Shown here: piece by piece, positions 5,963 through 13,299 of the stretch
Layout of the letters: the number at the start of each line of letters is the position of its first letter
Numbering within the stretch: position 1 is the first letter of the stretch
Assembly (NCBI RefSeq): GCF_006716355.1
Contig: NZ_VFOW01000001.1
Coordinates: 434,001 to 498,000, forward strand
DNA from: Stackebrandtia endophytica
Lineage (GTDB): Bacteria; Actinomycetota; Actinomycetes; Mycobacteriales; Micromonosporaceae
Reading direction: 5' to 3'
DNA length: 64,000 nucleotides
Made by a program: the position numbers and the translations under genes
The notes under the pieces: model-generated
What the model was told of the DNA's origin: nothing
What the model saw: the letters and a program-made list of their open reading frames with translations, nothing else
Database searches by the model: none

Positions 5963-8935
5963 ATGGGCACAACGGAATCCGGGCTCGTCGTCACCATGCT
6001 CGGACCGGTCGTACTGCGGCACGATCGGCGACGCATCACGGCGGGCACGCCGAAACAAGCCTGTGTGCTGGCGGTGCTGGCCTGGAATGCCGGGTCGGCG
6101 GTACCGGCGGAGACGCTGATCGACTACGTCTGGGGGCAGGACCCGCCGAATACCGCGCGCAAGACGTTGGCCGGGTACGTCACCCGACTGCGACAGTCGT
6201 TCAGCGGCACCGAGGTGACGATCTCGTGCCGATCCGGGGCCTACACATTGGAGATCGACCGTGACGCCGTCGACGTGCATCGCTTCCGACGGCTGGCGGC
6301 CGACGGGCGGACCCGATCGAACCCGGCCGAGGCCTTTGCACTGCAACGCGAAGCCGTCAACCTGTGGCACGGCACCCCGCTGACGGGCCTGGTCGGCCAT
6401 TGGGCCGACCGCGTCCGCACCGGACTCGAACAGGAACACATCGAGGTGTGGACGGACCTGTTCAACAGTGAGTTCGCCTGCGGAAACGAGCGGCGCTGCT
6501 TGAGCAAACTGTCGGAATGGGTTTACCATCGCGCCCCGATGGCCCAGGAACTGGTCGGCTTGTACATGCTGGGCATGTATCGCACCGGCAAGCCCGCCGA
6601 GGCACTGGCGTGCTTCCGTCGGACCCGGCAATTGCTGCGCACCGAGTTGGGCATCGAACCGGGGCCGGAACTGACCGAACTGCACCGGCGAATCCTTCGT
6701 GACGACCCGGATTTGATGATCCGGCGGCCGGTCGATCATGATGATCAGCCGGTCCCGCGTCAGCTTCCCGCCCCACCGCACGCGTTCTGCGGACGAGGTG
6801 CCGAGATCACCCGACTGACACGTCAACTCGACGTCGGGACCGCCGTCCTCGCGGTCGTCGGAGTCGGCGGGATCGGCAAGACCGCGTTGGCGGTGCAGTG
6901 GGCACACCACATCGCCGACCGCTTCGGCGACGGCCAGTTGTTCTACGATCTTCGCGGTTTCTCCCCCGGCGAGGCGGTGCCTCCGGGGGTCGCGCTGGCC
7001 GGGTTCCTTCGGGCGCTGGGTGTGGAGCCCGATCGCATTCCCACCGACACCGCTGAGCGCGCCGCGCTGTATCGATCACTGCTGGCTCACCGGCGGGTCC
7101 TCATCGTGTGCGACAACGTCCGGGACGCCGCCCAACTGCGGCCGTTGATACCGGGTAACCCACGCTGCCAGGTCATCGCGACCAGTCGAGGCGACCTTCA
7201 TGGACTGGCCACCACGCACGACTATCACGCGGTGCCGCTCGACGTGTTGCCCGACGACGAGTCCGTGATGTTGCTTCAACGGTTGACGACCGACTCGGGC
7301 GCGGCGACCACCGAGTTGGCCGAACTGACGGGACTGTGTGGCGGCCTACCGTTGGCCCTGCGGTTGGCGGCGAGCCAGCTGTCGGCACATAGTGGACCGA
7401 CGCCGGCCGAGCTCACCGAACTGCTCGGTGAGGACTCCCGACTGTCCGCTCTCGATGACGCCGATGATCCGCACCTGGGACTATTGGCGACCTTCGATTC
7501 GTCATATCGGGCGTTGGACGCCGATGCCCGGCACATGTTCCAGCTGTTCGGTGCGCACCCGGCGTCCACTCCCGACACCCGGTCGCTGGCCGCCATGGCG
7601 GGACTGAGCCCCGCGAAGACCGCCGCCCGATTGCGCCGGCTCGGCGCGATGCACCTGGTTCATCGCGCTGACGACGACCGGTGGAGCGCTCACGACCTGA
7701 TCCGCGAGTTCGCCGTACGGCGGTCCGACGACCTCGACACCGGGGAACGTGCCGAGGCATTGGATCGTTGCTACGACTGGTATCTGGCCGCCGTTCACCG
7801 CGCCGGCGCCGTAGCCTTCGACCTGCCCGCTCCGACCTCGACGATCACCACGTTGCCCACGGTGGACGATCGCGCCGCCGCGTTGACCTGGCTCGGCGAC
7901 CGAGTCCGGGCGATCGTCGCCGTCATCGGGCACACCCATCAAGCGGGCGCACCGATCCACACCGTTCGACTCGCCGGCGCCATCGGCAGGTATCTGAACT
8001 TCAGTCAACGTATCGAGGAGCTACGAACCGTCCTGGACATGGGATTGGCGGCCGCTCACCGACTGGACGACGACACGTACCGAGTCGACATGCTGCGTCA
8101 CCTCGGGCACCTGCACTTCATCACCGGCGACATGACCGCCGCGGCCCGGCACTTCGGTGACGCGGTGGAGGGCACCCCGCCGGACGATCCCATGCGGACC
8201 GTCTTCCTACAGAACCTCGCTCAAGCCCGATTCGCACTCGGGCACTTCTCGGCGGCCCGTGACCACGCCGTCGAGGCCATCGAATTGCTGGGCGACGACG
8301 GCCGTCGACCCAATCTGGCCTATTCCATCGCCACACTGGGACACATCGCATTCGTCCACAACGATCTCATCGCCGCCGAGAAACACTTCAGCACCGCACT
8401 GGACATCGTGCGCGCCAACGACTTCCGCTTCGAGGTCGGCGACCTGCTGACAAACCTCGCCAAGATCAATCTGAAACTCGGTCGCTGTGACGAGGCCGCG
8501 GAACAACTGTCGCAGGCACTGGAACACGCCACCGCCGAACAGGACCCGGTCAGCACCGCGTTCGTCCACAGTTTCATCGGTCGAACCCACACCGGGCGGG
8601 GTGACCACGAGCAAGCCGTGACCAGCCACCAACGAGCGCAGGCGCTGGCTCAGGACATTCACCAGACCGGTACCCGGTTGGAGATTCTGCACAACGCGGG
8701 GGTCTCCCACCTTCACGCCGGACAGCCGGCGATCGCCGGTGAACTACACCTGGAGGCGCTCGATCTCGCCGAACGGGGCCACGACCGATTCGAGGCGGCA
8801 CGGTCCCACCACGGTCTCGCCCGATGCCTGACACTTATGGAGGACCATGAACGCGCCCGCCATCACCGGGAACGCGCCACCGCGATCTACCGAGACCTCG
8901 GCATCACCGCCCCGGGCGCGGATGAGGACGCCTGA
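5963..8935 (+). CDS. AfsR/SARP-family transcriptional regulator with NB-ARC and TPR domains
   Basis: The protein has 990 residues. The N-terminus is a winged-helix OmpR-like DNA-binding domain (residues ~10-90, with LIDYVWGQDPPN and TLAGYVTRLRQ). A BTAD domain follows (~95-245, ending ELGIEPGPELTELHRRIL). Then comes an NB-ARC ATPase with P-loop VVGVGGIGKTALAVQW near 298 and GLPLALRLAASQL. The C-terminal third is TPR repeats (ALGHFSAARDHAVEAIELLG and others). AfsR-type proteins activate secondary metabolism or development genes, and their ATPase/TPR parts gate activity. The gene follows the WXG cluster on the same strand and may control it. No antibiotic cluster is present nearby. Confidence 0.92.
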   Translation: MGTTESGLVVTMLGPVVLRHDRRRITAGTPKQACVLAVLAWNAGSAVPAETLIDYVWGQDPPNTARKTLAGYVTRLRQSFSGTEVTISCRSGAYTLEIDRDAVDVHRFRRLAADGRTRSNPAEAFALQREAVNLWHGTPLTGLVGHWADRVRTGLEQEHIEVWTDLFNSEFACGNERRCLSKLSEWVYHRAPMAQELVGLYMLGMYRTGKPAEALACFRRTRQLLRTELGIEPGPELTELHRRILRDDPDLMIRRPVDHDDQPVPRQLPAPPHAFCGRGAEITRLTRQLDVGTAVLAVVGVGGIGKTALAVQWAHHIADRFGDGQLFYDLRGFSPGEAVPPGVALAGFLRALGVEPDRIPTDTAERAALYRSLLAHRRVLIVCDNVRDAAQLRPLIPGNPRCQVIATSRGDLHGLATTHDYHAVPLDVLPDDESVMLLQRLTTDSGAATTELAELTGLCGGLPLALRLAASQLSAHSGPTPAELTELLGEDSRLSALDDADDPHLGLLATFDSSYRALDADARHMFQLFGAHPASTPDTRSLAAMAGLSPAKTAARLRRLGAMHLVHRADDDRWSAHDLIREFAVRRSDDLDTGERAEALDRCYDWYLAAVHRAGAVAFDLPAPTSTITTLPTVDDRAAALTWLGDRVRAIVAVIGHTHQAGAPIHTVRLAGAIGRYLNFSQRIEELRTVLDMGLAAAHRLDDDTYRVDMLRHLGHLHFITGDMTAAARHFGDAVEGTPPDDPMRTVFLQNLAQARFALGHFSAARDHAVEAIELLGDDGRRPNLAYSIATLGHIAFVHNDLIAAEKHFSTALDIVRANDFRFEVGDLLTNLAKINLKLGRCDEAAEQLSQALEHATAEQDPVSTAFVHSFIGRTHTGRGDHEQAVTSHQRAQALAQDIHQTGTRLEILHNAGVSHLHAGQPAIAGELHLEALDLAERGHDRFEAARSHHGLARCLTLMEDHERARHHRERATAIYRDLGITAPGADEDA

Positions 8936-9057
8936 TCCTCCCCCAGGGGTTGCCATGGTGTTCGGGGACAGCGGATCGATTCCGGATCACCAGCTTCCGG
9001 GGGATACGCACCAACAACCATCCAGTCTGGCCGGTCATCAGGCGGTGAGAGGACGAA

Positions 9058-9243
9058 CTACCTGACGATGTCAAGCAGAGCGAGAAACTGATCGCGGTCG
9101 ACGGCGAGGCTCCCCAACTCGGGAGCCTTGCTGTCGCGCACTTCGACGGGTGCGGTCAGCGTGTCCTGTGTGCGGGTCTCGACGCAGCTGTTCCCTTGAG
9201 CGGTACTGCGGGTGGACTTGCGCCACTTGCCGGGCGTAGTCAT
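9058..9243 (-). CDS. DUF397 small protein
   Basis: This is a 61-residue protein with the DUF397 signature: WRKSTRSTAQGNSCVETR near the start and VEVRDSKAPELGSLAVDRD in the middle. DUF397 proteins are short actinomycete regulators usually encoded beside XRE regulators of the WhiJ/AbaA type. They modulate development or antibiotic production, apparently by binding the XRE partner. An XRE-TPR regulator is encoded on the same strand at 9866-11167, with a NUDIX gene between them. Confidence 0.85.
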   Translation of the reverse strand: MTTPGKWRKSTRSTAQGNSCVETRTQDTLTAPVEVRDSKAPELGSLAVDRDQFLALLDIVR

Positions 9244-9358
9244 GCGGGGCTCCCTCGCCGTTGTGACACTCGTGCACCATCGTAATCAGACAGGCTGTCC
9301 ACCGATAGATCCACTTGTGCCAACCACGTCAACCGCTTCAACGGTTAGCCTGTGCAGC

Positions 9359-9895
9359 GTGGCAGCCACGCAATGGACGATTCACGGCGAACGAATCATC
9401 GACGACACCCGGCGTGCGAAGTGGTCAATCGCTGAGGTGGAGTTGCCCGATGGAGTGCGGTTTGAACAGTATGTGTATCGCGCGCCGAAGGCGGCCATGA
9501 CGCTGCTTGTGGTTGACGATCGAGTATTGATGATGCACCGGCACCGGTTCGTGATCGATCGGTGGGTGTGGGAGTTGCCTGGCGGGTATTGCGATGACGG
9601 CGAGGACATCACCGCCTGCGCCGCGCGGGAAGCCGAAGAGGAGACCGGGTGGCGGCCAACGGCACTCAAACCGTTGGTGATGTTCCAACCGTGGGTGGCT
9701 ACTGCTGATGCTGAGAACTGGTTGTTCGTCAGTTACGGTGCCGAACAAATCGACACTCAGCCGACGGACATCAACGAGGCCGAGGCGTTGAAATGGATTC
9801 CGTTGGCTGACATCCCCGGACTGATCGCCTCCGGTGAGATCATCGGGTCGGCGAGTGTCATCGGGCTACAAGCGGTATTGCTGGACCGCGGTTGA
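9359..9895 (+). CDS. NUDIX hydrolase
   Basis: The 178-residue protein carries a NUDIX box close to GX5EX7REUXEEXGU: GGYCDDGEDITACAAREAEEETGW at about residues 79-102. The neighbouring WELPGG strand resembles the ADP-ribose pyrophosphatase (MutT/NudF) subgroup. I chose the GTG at 9359 because family similarity begins there. A TAGCCT -10-like box at 9346-9351 suggests leaderless transcription. An upstream in-frame ATG (9212) would add 49 residues unlike the family. The 3' end overlaps the convergent XRE regulator by 30 bases. GC content is visibly below the window average. Confidence 0.88.
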   Translation: MAATQWTIHGERIIDDTRRAKWSIAEVELPDGVRFEQYVYRAPKAAMTLLVVDDRVLMMHRHRFVIDRWVWELPGGYCDDGEDITACAAREAEEETGWRPTALKPLVMFQPWVATADAENWLFVSYGAEQIDTQPTDINEAEALKWIPLADIPGLIASGEIIGSASVIGLQAVLLDRG

Positions 9896-11167
9896 GAACT
9901 CCCGGACGACGGTGATGTCGTAGCCGGCGAGTTCGGTCTGCAACCGGTCGAGGTAGGTGTTGGCACGGACTGACCGCATACCAGTGGTCAGTTGCAGGGC
10001 CTCGTGTCCGTGGCTGCATGCCTCGTCGGGGTCACCGGCTGCGGCAAGGGACGTCGCCAGTAGCGACAGATTGAACATTCGTCCGCGCACGTAGTCGTCG
10101 TTCATGTCGAGGGAACGGCGTGCGGCGTCGATCGCACCGTAGTGGTCGCCGACTGCCAGGAGGAAGTGCCCGCGCTTGGCGGAGAGGTAGGCGTCGTCGA
10201 AGTAGGACACCCATTTCGGGTCGGAGGCTCGGTCGGCTCGGTCGAGTGCCTGTTCGGCTTCCAGGAGGAGCCGTGCGCATGCTGCGGTGTTGCCTTGGAC
10301 CGCATGCCCATGTGCACCCATGACCGCTGCTTCGGCGGCGAGGACGTGCGCACCGCAGTCTTCTGCGGCACGGCGGGCAGTGGCAGCGAGCTGGACAGCT
10401 TCAGGTCCGTGACCGAGATGCGCAGCTTGGTGCGCCATTGCTGCCAGGATTTCGATCGCCAGATGGGTGTCGGTGCTGGCATCGGCAAGGCGCAGAGCCT
10501 GGATGAAGTATCTCTCGGCGGCACCGTGCATCCCTGAGTCATAGGACATCCAACCGGCGAGATGAGTCATCTCAGCTGCTGCACTGAGTAGTGCGGGGCC
10601 GGCGGTGTTGGTGAACTGTCCGTGTTTCAGCAGCGGTCCGACTTCAGTGTCGAGGAACGCCACGACCCCTTCTCGGCTGGTGAGTCCACCGAATCGGTTG
10701 TCGAGGCTGCGGAATGCTGTGGCTACGGTCCGGATAGTTTCGATCTCGGGTGTACCAATTCGACGGGTTCCGGTTTCGGACGGCCCCGTCGCAGGTCGCA
10801 CCCAACCATCCAAAGTCGTCGCGATTGCCGCAGGACTGTATACCGCGGCCCGAATCAGGTCACGGCGGGACACATCATGCTGCCACATATTGGTGATAGT
10901 CCTCAGACTCTCTGTCCAGTCAGGATCGTATGAGAGTCCAGAGCTGCCAGCAACAAACTCGACCAGTTGACCATTGGCATACAGCGCGGCATCGAGGTCG
11001 ACGAGTTGTTCCGGACTGATACTACGACGATCAGCCTCCCAATGGGAGATCTGAGCACGCGACGTATAGACCCTTGCACCCAACTGTGGCTGCGAGAGTC
11101 CTGCCAGTTTGCGGAGCCTCTGAATCTCAGCACCAACCGTACGGGGTGATTCGGTTGTCTTCCCCAT
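9866..11167 (-). CDS. XRE-family regulator with TPR domain
   Basis: The protein has 433 residues. An N-terminal HTH_XRE domain (residues ~12-65, LSQPQLGARVYTSRAQISHW) is followed by a linker (VSRRDLIRAA) and a long helical TPR-like region to the C-terminus, including ALRLADASTDTHLAIEILAA and EAVQLAATARRAAEDCGA. Such regulators control adjacent small operons and often work with DUF397 proteins. The gene is divergent from the four-gene operon beginning at 11307, and the shared 139-base space is the likely control region. Base composition is lower in GC than the flanking core genes. Confidence 0.88.
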   Translation of the reverse strand: MGKTTESPRTVGAEIQRLRKLAGLSQPQLGARVYTSRAQISHWEADRRSISPEQLVDLDAALYANGQLVEFVAGSSGLSYDPDWTESLRTITNMWQHDVSRRDLIRAAVYSPAAIATTLDGWVRPATGPSETGTRRIGTPEIETIRTVATAFRSLDNRFGGLTSREGVVAFLDTEVGPLLKHGQFTNTAGPALLSAAAEMTHLAGWMSYDSGMHGAAERYFIQALRLADASTDTHLAIEILAAMAHQAAHLGHGPEAVQLAATARRAAEDCGAHVLAAEAAVMGAHGHAVQGNTAACARLLLEAEQALDRADRASDPKWVSYFDDAYLSAKRGHFLLAVGDHYGAIDAARRSLDMNDDYVRGRMFNLSLLATSLAAAGDPDEACSHGHEALQLTTGMRSVRANTYLDRLQTELAGYDITVVREFSTAVQQYRL

Positions 11168-11306
11168 GTCAGCCCTATGTGTAGCGGTCTGTAGCGGTTG
11201 GAACAGTGAAACCGCGTTGAGTGTCAGTCAGGCTACAGATGTGGAGCAGCCCGGTGAGTTTGGGACCACGGGCCGCTCCACCATCCACAAGCGTTTGGAG
11301 ACAGTA

Positions 11307-11627
11307 ATGGATGGCACGATCAGGATACGCGGCCTTGGTGTGCCGCGCCAGCATCGCGTGCTTTCGTCAGTGTCGGATACCGAATTGGGGCGGGGTTCTT
11401 TTCTGGGGCATGGGTTCCGGGTCACCAGGGGTGCCTCGCCGGATGAGGCGCGGGTGGAGGTGTATTCGCGGGATCGGTGGTGGGTGATGTGCCGGGCCAT
11501 CGGGATCTCCGGTACCGAGTACGCCTTCGAGTGGGATCGGGCGTGGCGGCGAGTGGGGCGGCCGTGGCGGGACGGCGTCGAGGACGCTGTCGCCGAGATC
11601 CTTGCGGGGGTGCGGGATGCGGTCTGA
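11307..11627 (+). CDS. hypothetical protein, first gene of four-gene small operon
   Basis: The protein has 106 residues. The ATG at 11307 is preceded by TTGGAG. It is Arg- and Trp-rich, with EVYSRDRWWVMCRAIGISG in the middle and a helical C-terminus (GVEDAVAEILAGVRDAV). No signal peptide or known domain is recognised. The stop overlaps the start of the next gene by 11 bases. It lies divergent from an XRE-TPR regulator and is probably controlled by it. An upstream ATG at 11166 is less likely, because it would overlap the regulator's start. Confidence 0.6.
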   Translation: MDGTIRIRGLGVPRQHRVLSSVSDTELGRGSFLGHGFRVTRGASPDEARVEVYSRDRWWVMCRAIGISGTEYAFEWDRAWRRVGRPWRDGVEDAVAEILAGVRDAV

Positions 11628-12015
11628 GGCGATCGTTTACGGCACCGACCAACCCACGCACCTGCAGGGTAGGACGCTGCACATCACCAGCGGCCCCTCT
11701 TACGATTCGGTTCGCGCGTACGGGTTGTGGTTGCCGGGGCATCCGCTGCTGGTCACCGTCACCGGCCTGGCGACGGGGAACCCGGTCATCGTGTGGGAAT
11801 CGCCGTGGCGGGAACACACCACCGGCGTGTGGCGCGAAGCCGTCGTTGAGTCGGCGATCCGGGTCAGGCACCACCACCGACACGGCACAGAACCGGTACC
11901 CGGCAACGGTTCCGGTGACGCTGAAGGAGGACAGGTCCGAACAAGTCCACACCAGACCACACGCCACGCCAATCCGAACCCGGGGGTCGTTGATCGTTCG
12001 GAGGTGGCGGTATGA
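11617..12015 (+). CDS. hypothetical protein, second gene of small operon
   Basis: This 132-residue protein starts at ATG 11617 inside the end of the previous gene, after a GGGGGTGCGGG purine stretch. The N-terminal ~80 residues look like a compact beta-rich domain (LRAYG-like strands, LPGHPLLVTVTGLATGNPV). The last ~45 residues are polar, His-, Gly- and Asn-rich and probably disordered. Its stop overlaps the next start as ATGA. The family is not recognised. Confidence 0.55.
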   Translation: MRSEAIVYGTDQPTHLQGRTLHITSGPSYDSVRAYGLWLPGHPLLVTVTGLATGNPVIVWESPWREHTTGVWREAVVESAIRVRHHHRHGTEPVPGNGSGDAEGGQVRTSPHQTTRHANPNPGVVDRSEVAV

Positions 12016-12284
12016 CCCGTCCTGCCCGTCACTACGGGACGTTTCAACCCGAGGAAGCAGTGAAGCCACTGGAGTTGGTGTCACCGCGACCGGGGATCTT
12101 GGAGGTGCGGACCGTCTGGCGCAACCAGACCACCACGATGGTGACCATCACCGACCCGGACGTCCACATCGACATCCAATGGGCCGACGGCTGGGCCGAC
12201 AACCCGGCATCGTGGCGGTACGCCATCACCAATGCCGCACTCCACCTCTACCGACAGGGAGAGGTACGGATATGCGACGGGTGA
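12012..12284 (+). CDS. hypothetical protein, third gene of small operon
   Basis: This 90-residue, Trp-rich protein, predicted to be mainly beta-strand, includes LEVRTVWRNQTTTMVTITD and DIQWADGWADNPASWRYAI. It starts at ATG 12012 with a 4-base overlap with the previous stop and overlaps the next gene by 13 bases. No signal peptide, metal-binding motif or known domain was seen. It is clearly co-translated with its neighbours. Confidence 0.55.
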   Translation: MTRPARHYGTFQPEEAVKPLELVSPRPGILEVRTVWRNQTTTMVTITDPDVHIDIQWADGWADNPASWRYAITNAALHLYRQGEVRICDG

Positions 12285-12526
12285 AACCCACCGGTGCTGG
12301 CCACAACGGCACCGCAACGGACACCACGAACCGGGCACCGACACCGACCATCCAATGCCGACGGTGCTCGGGCGACGGACGCCAACTCACCGACATCTAC
12401 ATCGGCACCCGCGATGGACGGCCCGTGTATCGACTGCGGCCCCAGGACTGCGCCCACTGCGACGGTCTGGGCCACCTGACCTACCAACCAACCGCCGGGC
12501 CACCGAGTCCACGACCGTTCGCATGA
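12272..12526 (+). CDS. small zinc-knuckle protein, fourth gene of small operon
   Basis: The 84-residue protein starts at ATG 12272, after a GGGAGAGG site, inside the end of the preceding gene. It contains two CxxC pairs, CRRCSGDGRQ and CAHCDGLGHL, arranged like the CxxCxGxG repeats of the DnaJ zinc finger. It probably binds one zinc ion. The N- and C-termini are Thr- and Pro-rich. It may act as a chaperone-like or nucleic-acid-binding partner for the three proteins encoded upstream. A perfect 17-bp hairpin follows directly. Confidence 0.65.
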   Translation: MRRVKPTGAGHNGTATDTTNRAPTPTIQCRRCSGDGRQLTDIYIGTRDGRPVYRLRPQDCAHCDGLGHLTYQPTAGPPSPRPFA

Positions 12527-12530
12527 AGTC

Positions 12531-12572
12531 CCGGCATCGTCCCCGCCGCTGTCATGGCGGGGACGATGCCGG
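12531..12572 (+). terminator. hairpin terminator after small operon
   Basis: A perfect 17-bp inverted repeat (CCGGCATCGTCCCCGCC at 12531-12547 and its complement at 12556-12572) with an 8-base loop lies 4 bases after the operon's last stop. There is no T-run, which is common for actinomycete terminators. Confidence 0.75.
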
Positions 12573-12694
12573 CTTCGCGGTCGTTGGGGATGTGCGGGTT
12601 TGCGGGGGAAGGGGCGGTCGGGCTCGCACCGTTGGGGAAGCACAGGGGGAACGGGTCAAGCTCGCACCATTGGAGAAGCGCGGGGCGCCAAACT

Positions 12695-13141
12695 CTATTT
12701 CTGGTTTTTGGCGCGGGGCGCCAAAAACTCAATCCGGTTCCCGTGTGGATCGTTCACGTAGAACCGGAACATGCCCGCCTCCGACGTCGGCGAACCCGGC
12801 GCACCGTTCAACCGCATCGGAGTGTCGTGCAACTCACCGTCCCATGTCACGGAGTGGCCGGCGGCCTCAAGCCGGGACGCCAACTCCCGCAACGACGCCA
12901 GGTCTCCCCAGACGATGCCGGGGTGTCCCTTGACCGACGGCTGAAAGTCCTGCTGCACCCCCAGGTGCAGCTCAACGCCCGGATCCTCGTTCAACCGGAA
13001 CCAACAACCGCCACGGGGTTGCAACGACACCGGCTTGGTCACCTCGGTAAGCCCGATGACGTCGACATAGAACTTTCTTAGGGTGTCCTCACTACCGGGC
13101 GGGCAGGTCAATTGGACATGATGAAGGCCGAAGTACTTCAT
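12695..13141 (-). CDS. VOC-family (glyoxalase/bleomycin-resistance fold) protein
   Basis: This 148-residue protein has the paired beta-alpha-beta-beta-beta modules of the vicinal oxygen chelate superfamily. A metal-ligand-type His lies at the start (GLHHVQLTCP), a strand VELHLGV in the middle, and FYVNDPHGNRIEFLAP, the typical closing motif with its Glu ligand, at the end. The substrate cannot be predicted. The 3' end contains a strong hairpin (12705-12727) within the last codons. It diverges from acnA, whose start lies 158 bases away. Confidence 0.85.
   Translation of the reverse strand: MKYFGLHHVQLTCPPGSEDTLRKFYVDVIGLTEVTKPVSLQPRGGCWFRLNEDPGVELHLGVQQDFQPSVKGHPGIVWGDLASLRELASRLEAAGHSVTWDGELHDTPMRLNGAPGSPTSEAGMFRFYVNDPHGNRIEFLAPRAKNQK
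12705..12727 (-). terminator. hairpin overlapping the 3' end of the VOC gene
   Basis: TTTTTGGCGC (12705-12714) and GCGCCAAAAA (12718-12727) form a perfect 10-bp inverted repeat with a 3-base loop, lying inside the last codons of the VOC gene. Because both arms end in A/T runs it could terminate transcription from either strand. A second copy of GCGCGGGGCGCCAAA lies just to the left, at about 12678-12692. Confidence 0.5.
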
Positions 13142-13299
13142 TCAGATCTCCGTTCGTGGGATGTGGTTGACATCTTAACAAGACGGACGTACGGTTTGGT
13201 TGAGGCTGGTTGACCGGACCGCATCAGCCGTCTGGCGACGCCGGACGACCTCGTCCGGCACACTGAAGACGAATACGGACATACGACTTGGGAGCACCT

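Noticed and set aside
11477-12526. A single 349-codon plus-strand frame over the small operon
   Set aside because: Only its last 84 codons resemble a protein. The rest is out of frame with three overlapping small genes that have their own start signals and natural codon use.
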